Assembly (NCBI RefSeq): GCF_900115625.1
Contig: NZ_FOXD01000013.1
Location: 40,703 to 104,702 of the forward strand
DNA length: 64,000 bases
Direction: 5' to 3'
Origin: Salibacterium halotolerans
GTDB lineage: Bacteria > Bacillota > Bacilli > Bacillales > Marinococcaceae
Part shown: in pieces, positions 63,484-64,000 of the stretch
Layout of the letters: every line of letters starts with the position of its first letter
How positions within the stretch are numbered: position 1 is the stretch's first letter
Notes under the pieces: model-generated
The model's database searches: none
What the model was told of the DNA's origin: nothing
Seen by the model: only the letters and a program-made list of their open reading frames with translations
Position numbers and translations under genes: made by a program

Positions 63484-63559
63484 TGGTGGAGGGTGACGGG
63501 ATCGAACCGCCGACCTCCTGCTTGTAAGGCAGATGCTCTCCCAGCTGAGCTAACCCTCC
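63484..63559 (-). tRNA. tRNA-Val (TAC)
   Basis: Acceptor GGAGGGT/ACCCTCC, anticodon stem CTGC(C)/(A)GCAG with TAC anticodon, encoded CCA. Confidence 0.95.
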
Positions 63560-63568
63560 GTATGTAAA

Positions 63569-63643
63569 TGGTGACCCGTACGGGATTCGAACCCGTGTTA
63601 CCGCCGTGAAAGGGCGGTGTCTTAACCACTTGACCAACGGGCC
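63569..63643 (-). tRNA. tRNA-Glu (TTC)
   Basis: Acceptor GGCCCGT/ACGGGTC (one G-T pair), anticodon stem CCGCC/GGCGG with TTC anticodon, encoded CCA. Confidence 0.95.
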
Positions 63644-63661
63644 TTTCATATGTAATCAAAA

Positions 63662-63754
63662 TGGCGGAGAGCGAGGGATTCGAACCCTCGAGGCGGCTCA
63701 ACACCGCCTACACGATTTCCAATCGTGCTCCTTCGGCCACTCGGACAGCTCTCC
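63662..63754 (-). tRNA. tRNA-Ser (GGA)
   Basis: Class II tRNA, acceptor GGAGAGC/GCTCTCC, anticodon stem CACGA/TCGTG with loop TTGGAAA, long variable arm, encoded CCA. Confidence 0.95.
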
Positions 63755-63758
63755 AGAT

Positions 63759-63833
63759 TGGCTCCACAGGCAGGATTCGAACCTGCGACCGATCGGTTAA
63801 CAGCCGATAGCTCTACCACTGAGCTACTGTGGA
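63759..63833 (-). tRNA. tRNA-Asn (GTT)
   Basis: Acceptor TCCACAG/CTGTGGA, anticodon GTT, encoded CCA. First tRNA after the 5S gene; a queuosine substrate. Confidence 0.95.
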
Positions 63834-63905
63834 ATGTAATATGTAGTGTTTCACTCTTATTAAGTGACACTTGAGAATTATAACATTTCAAAAGAGAAAT
63901 GTCCA

Positions 63906-64000
<95 letters not shown>

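Overview
The window reads as chromosome of an endospore-forming member of the Bacillaceae (Firmicutes). Evidence is the set of sporulation genes (bofC, safA, spo0B, yhaL, a SASP, YjcZ peptides, spoVR, prkA/yhbH), Bacillus-type regulators (ScoC/Hpr, NiaR, GlpP, CssRS) and a tRNA array in the same order as B. subtilis trnD. Many genes have strong AGGAGG-type ribosome sites and about ten appear to start with TTG. Genus cannot be fixed from the sequence alone. The left edge cuts ruvB and the right edge cuts a 5S rRNA gene. No phage, transposase, restriction or CRISPR genes were found.

Layout. 1-8.5 kb: ruvB-ruvA-bofC-yebC-lipoprotein-safA, divergent niaR, then spo0B-obg-pheB-pheA; this matches the B. 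subtilis ruv-spo0B locus, with the nad genes and rplU-rpmA missing from their usual places. A glutamine-rich ORF marks a synteny break near 8.6 kb. From about 9 to 62 kb, read right to left, the order follows from memory the B. subtilis trnD-to-hemY arc with many deletions: rRNA/tRNA, queG, ogt, yhbB, trmL, a PBP, prkA, signal peptidase, yhbH, glpP-pgcA, spoVR, yheAB, HAD protein, yhaO-yhaN, cssRS, yhaL, prsA, scoC, serC, hit, ecsABC, amidohydrolase, ccdA-like, pbpF, hemE-hemH-hemY.

How the genes work together. Three themes stand out. (1) Coproporphyrin-dependent haem synthesis, with ccdA thiol transfer and an IsdG/HmoA-like protein elsewhere. (2) Protein secretion: PrsA foldase, the CssRS secretion-stress system in the slot where B. 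subtilis has yhaM, EcsAB and a type I signal peptidase. (3) Stationary phase and sporulation: ScoC, Spo0B, SafA, SASP, and the PrkA/YhbH/SpoVR trio within 11 kb. QueG, TrmL and a B3/B4-domain protein lie beside the tRNA array.

The most unusual content is non-coding. Four intergenic arrays carry short half-sites that alternate in orientation at very regular spacing. Two arrays (17.3 and 37.6 kb, inverted relative to each other) use the core GGACACTA; two others (34.9 and 61.5 kb) use the unrelated core AAACGT. All four share one geometry: about 27 nt between the centres of facing half-sites and 24-26 nt to the next pair, giving a dyad unit of about 52 nt. I know of no described element with this architecture. 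Other oddities are an acyl-CoA synthetase-like protein that lacks its C-terminal domain and has an altered P-loop, a HAD protein without its catalytic aspartates, and a BofC lacking its C-terminal domain.
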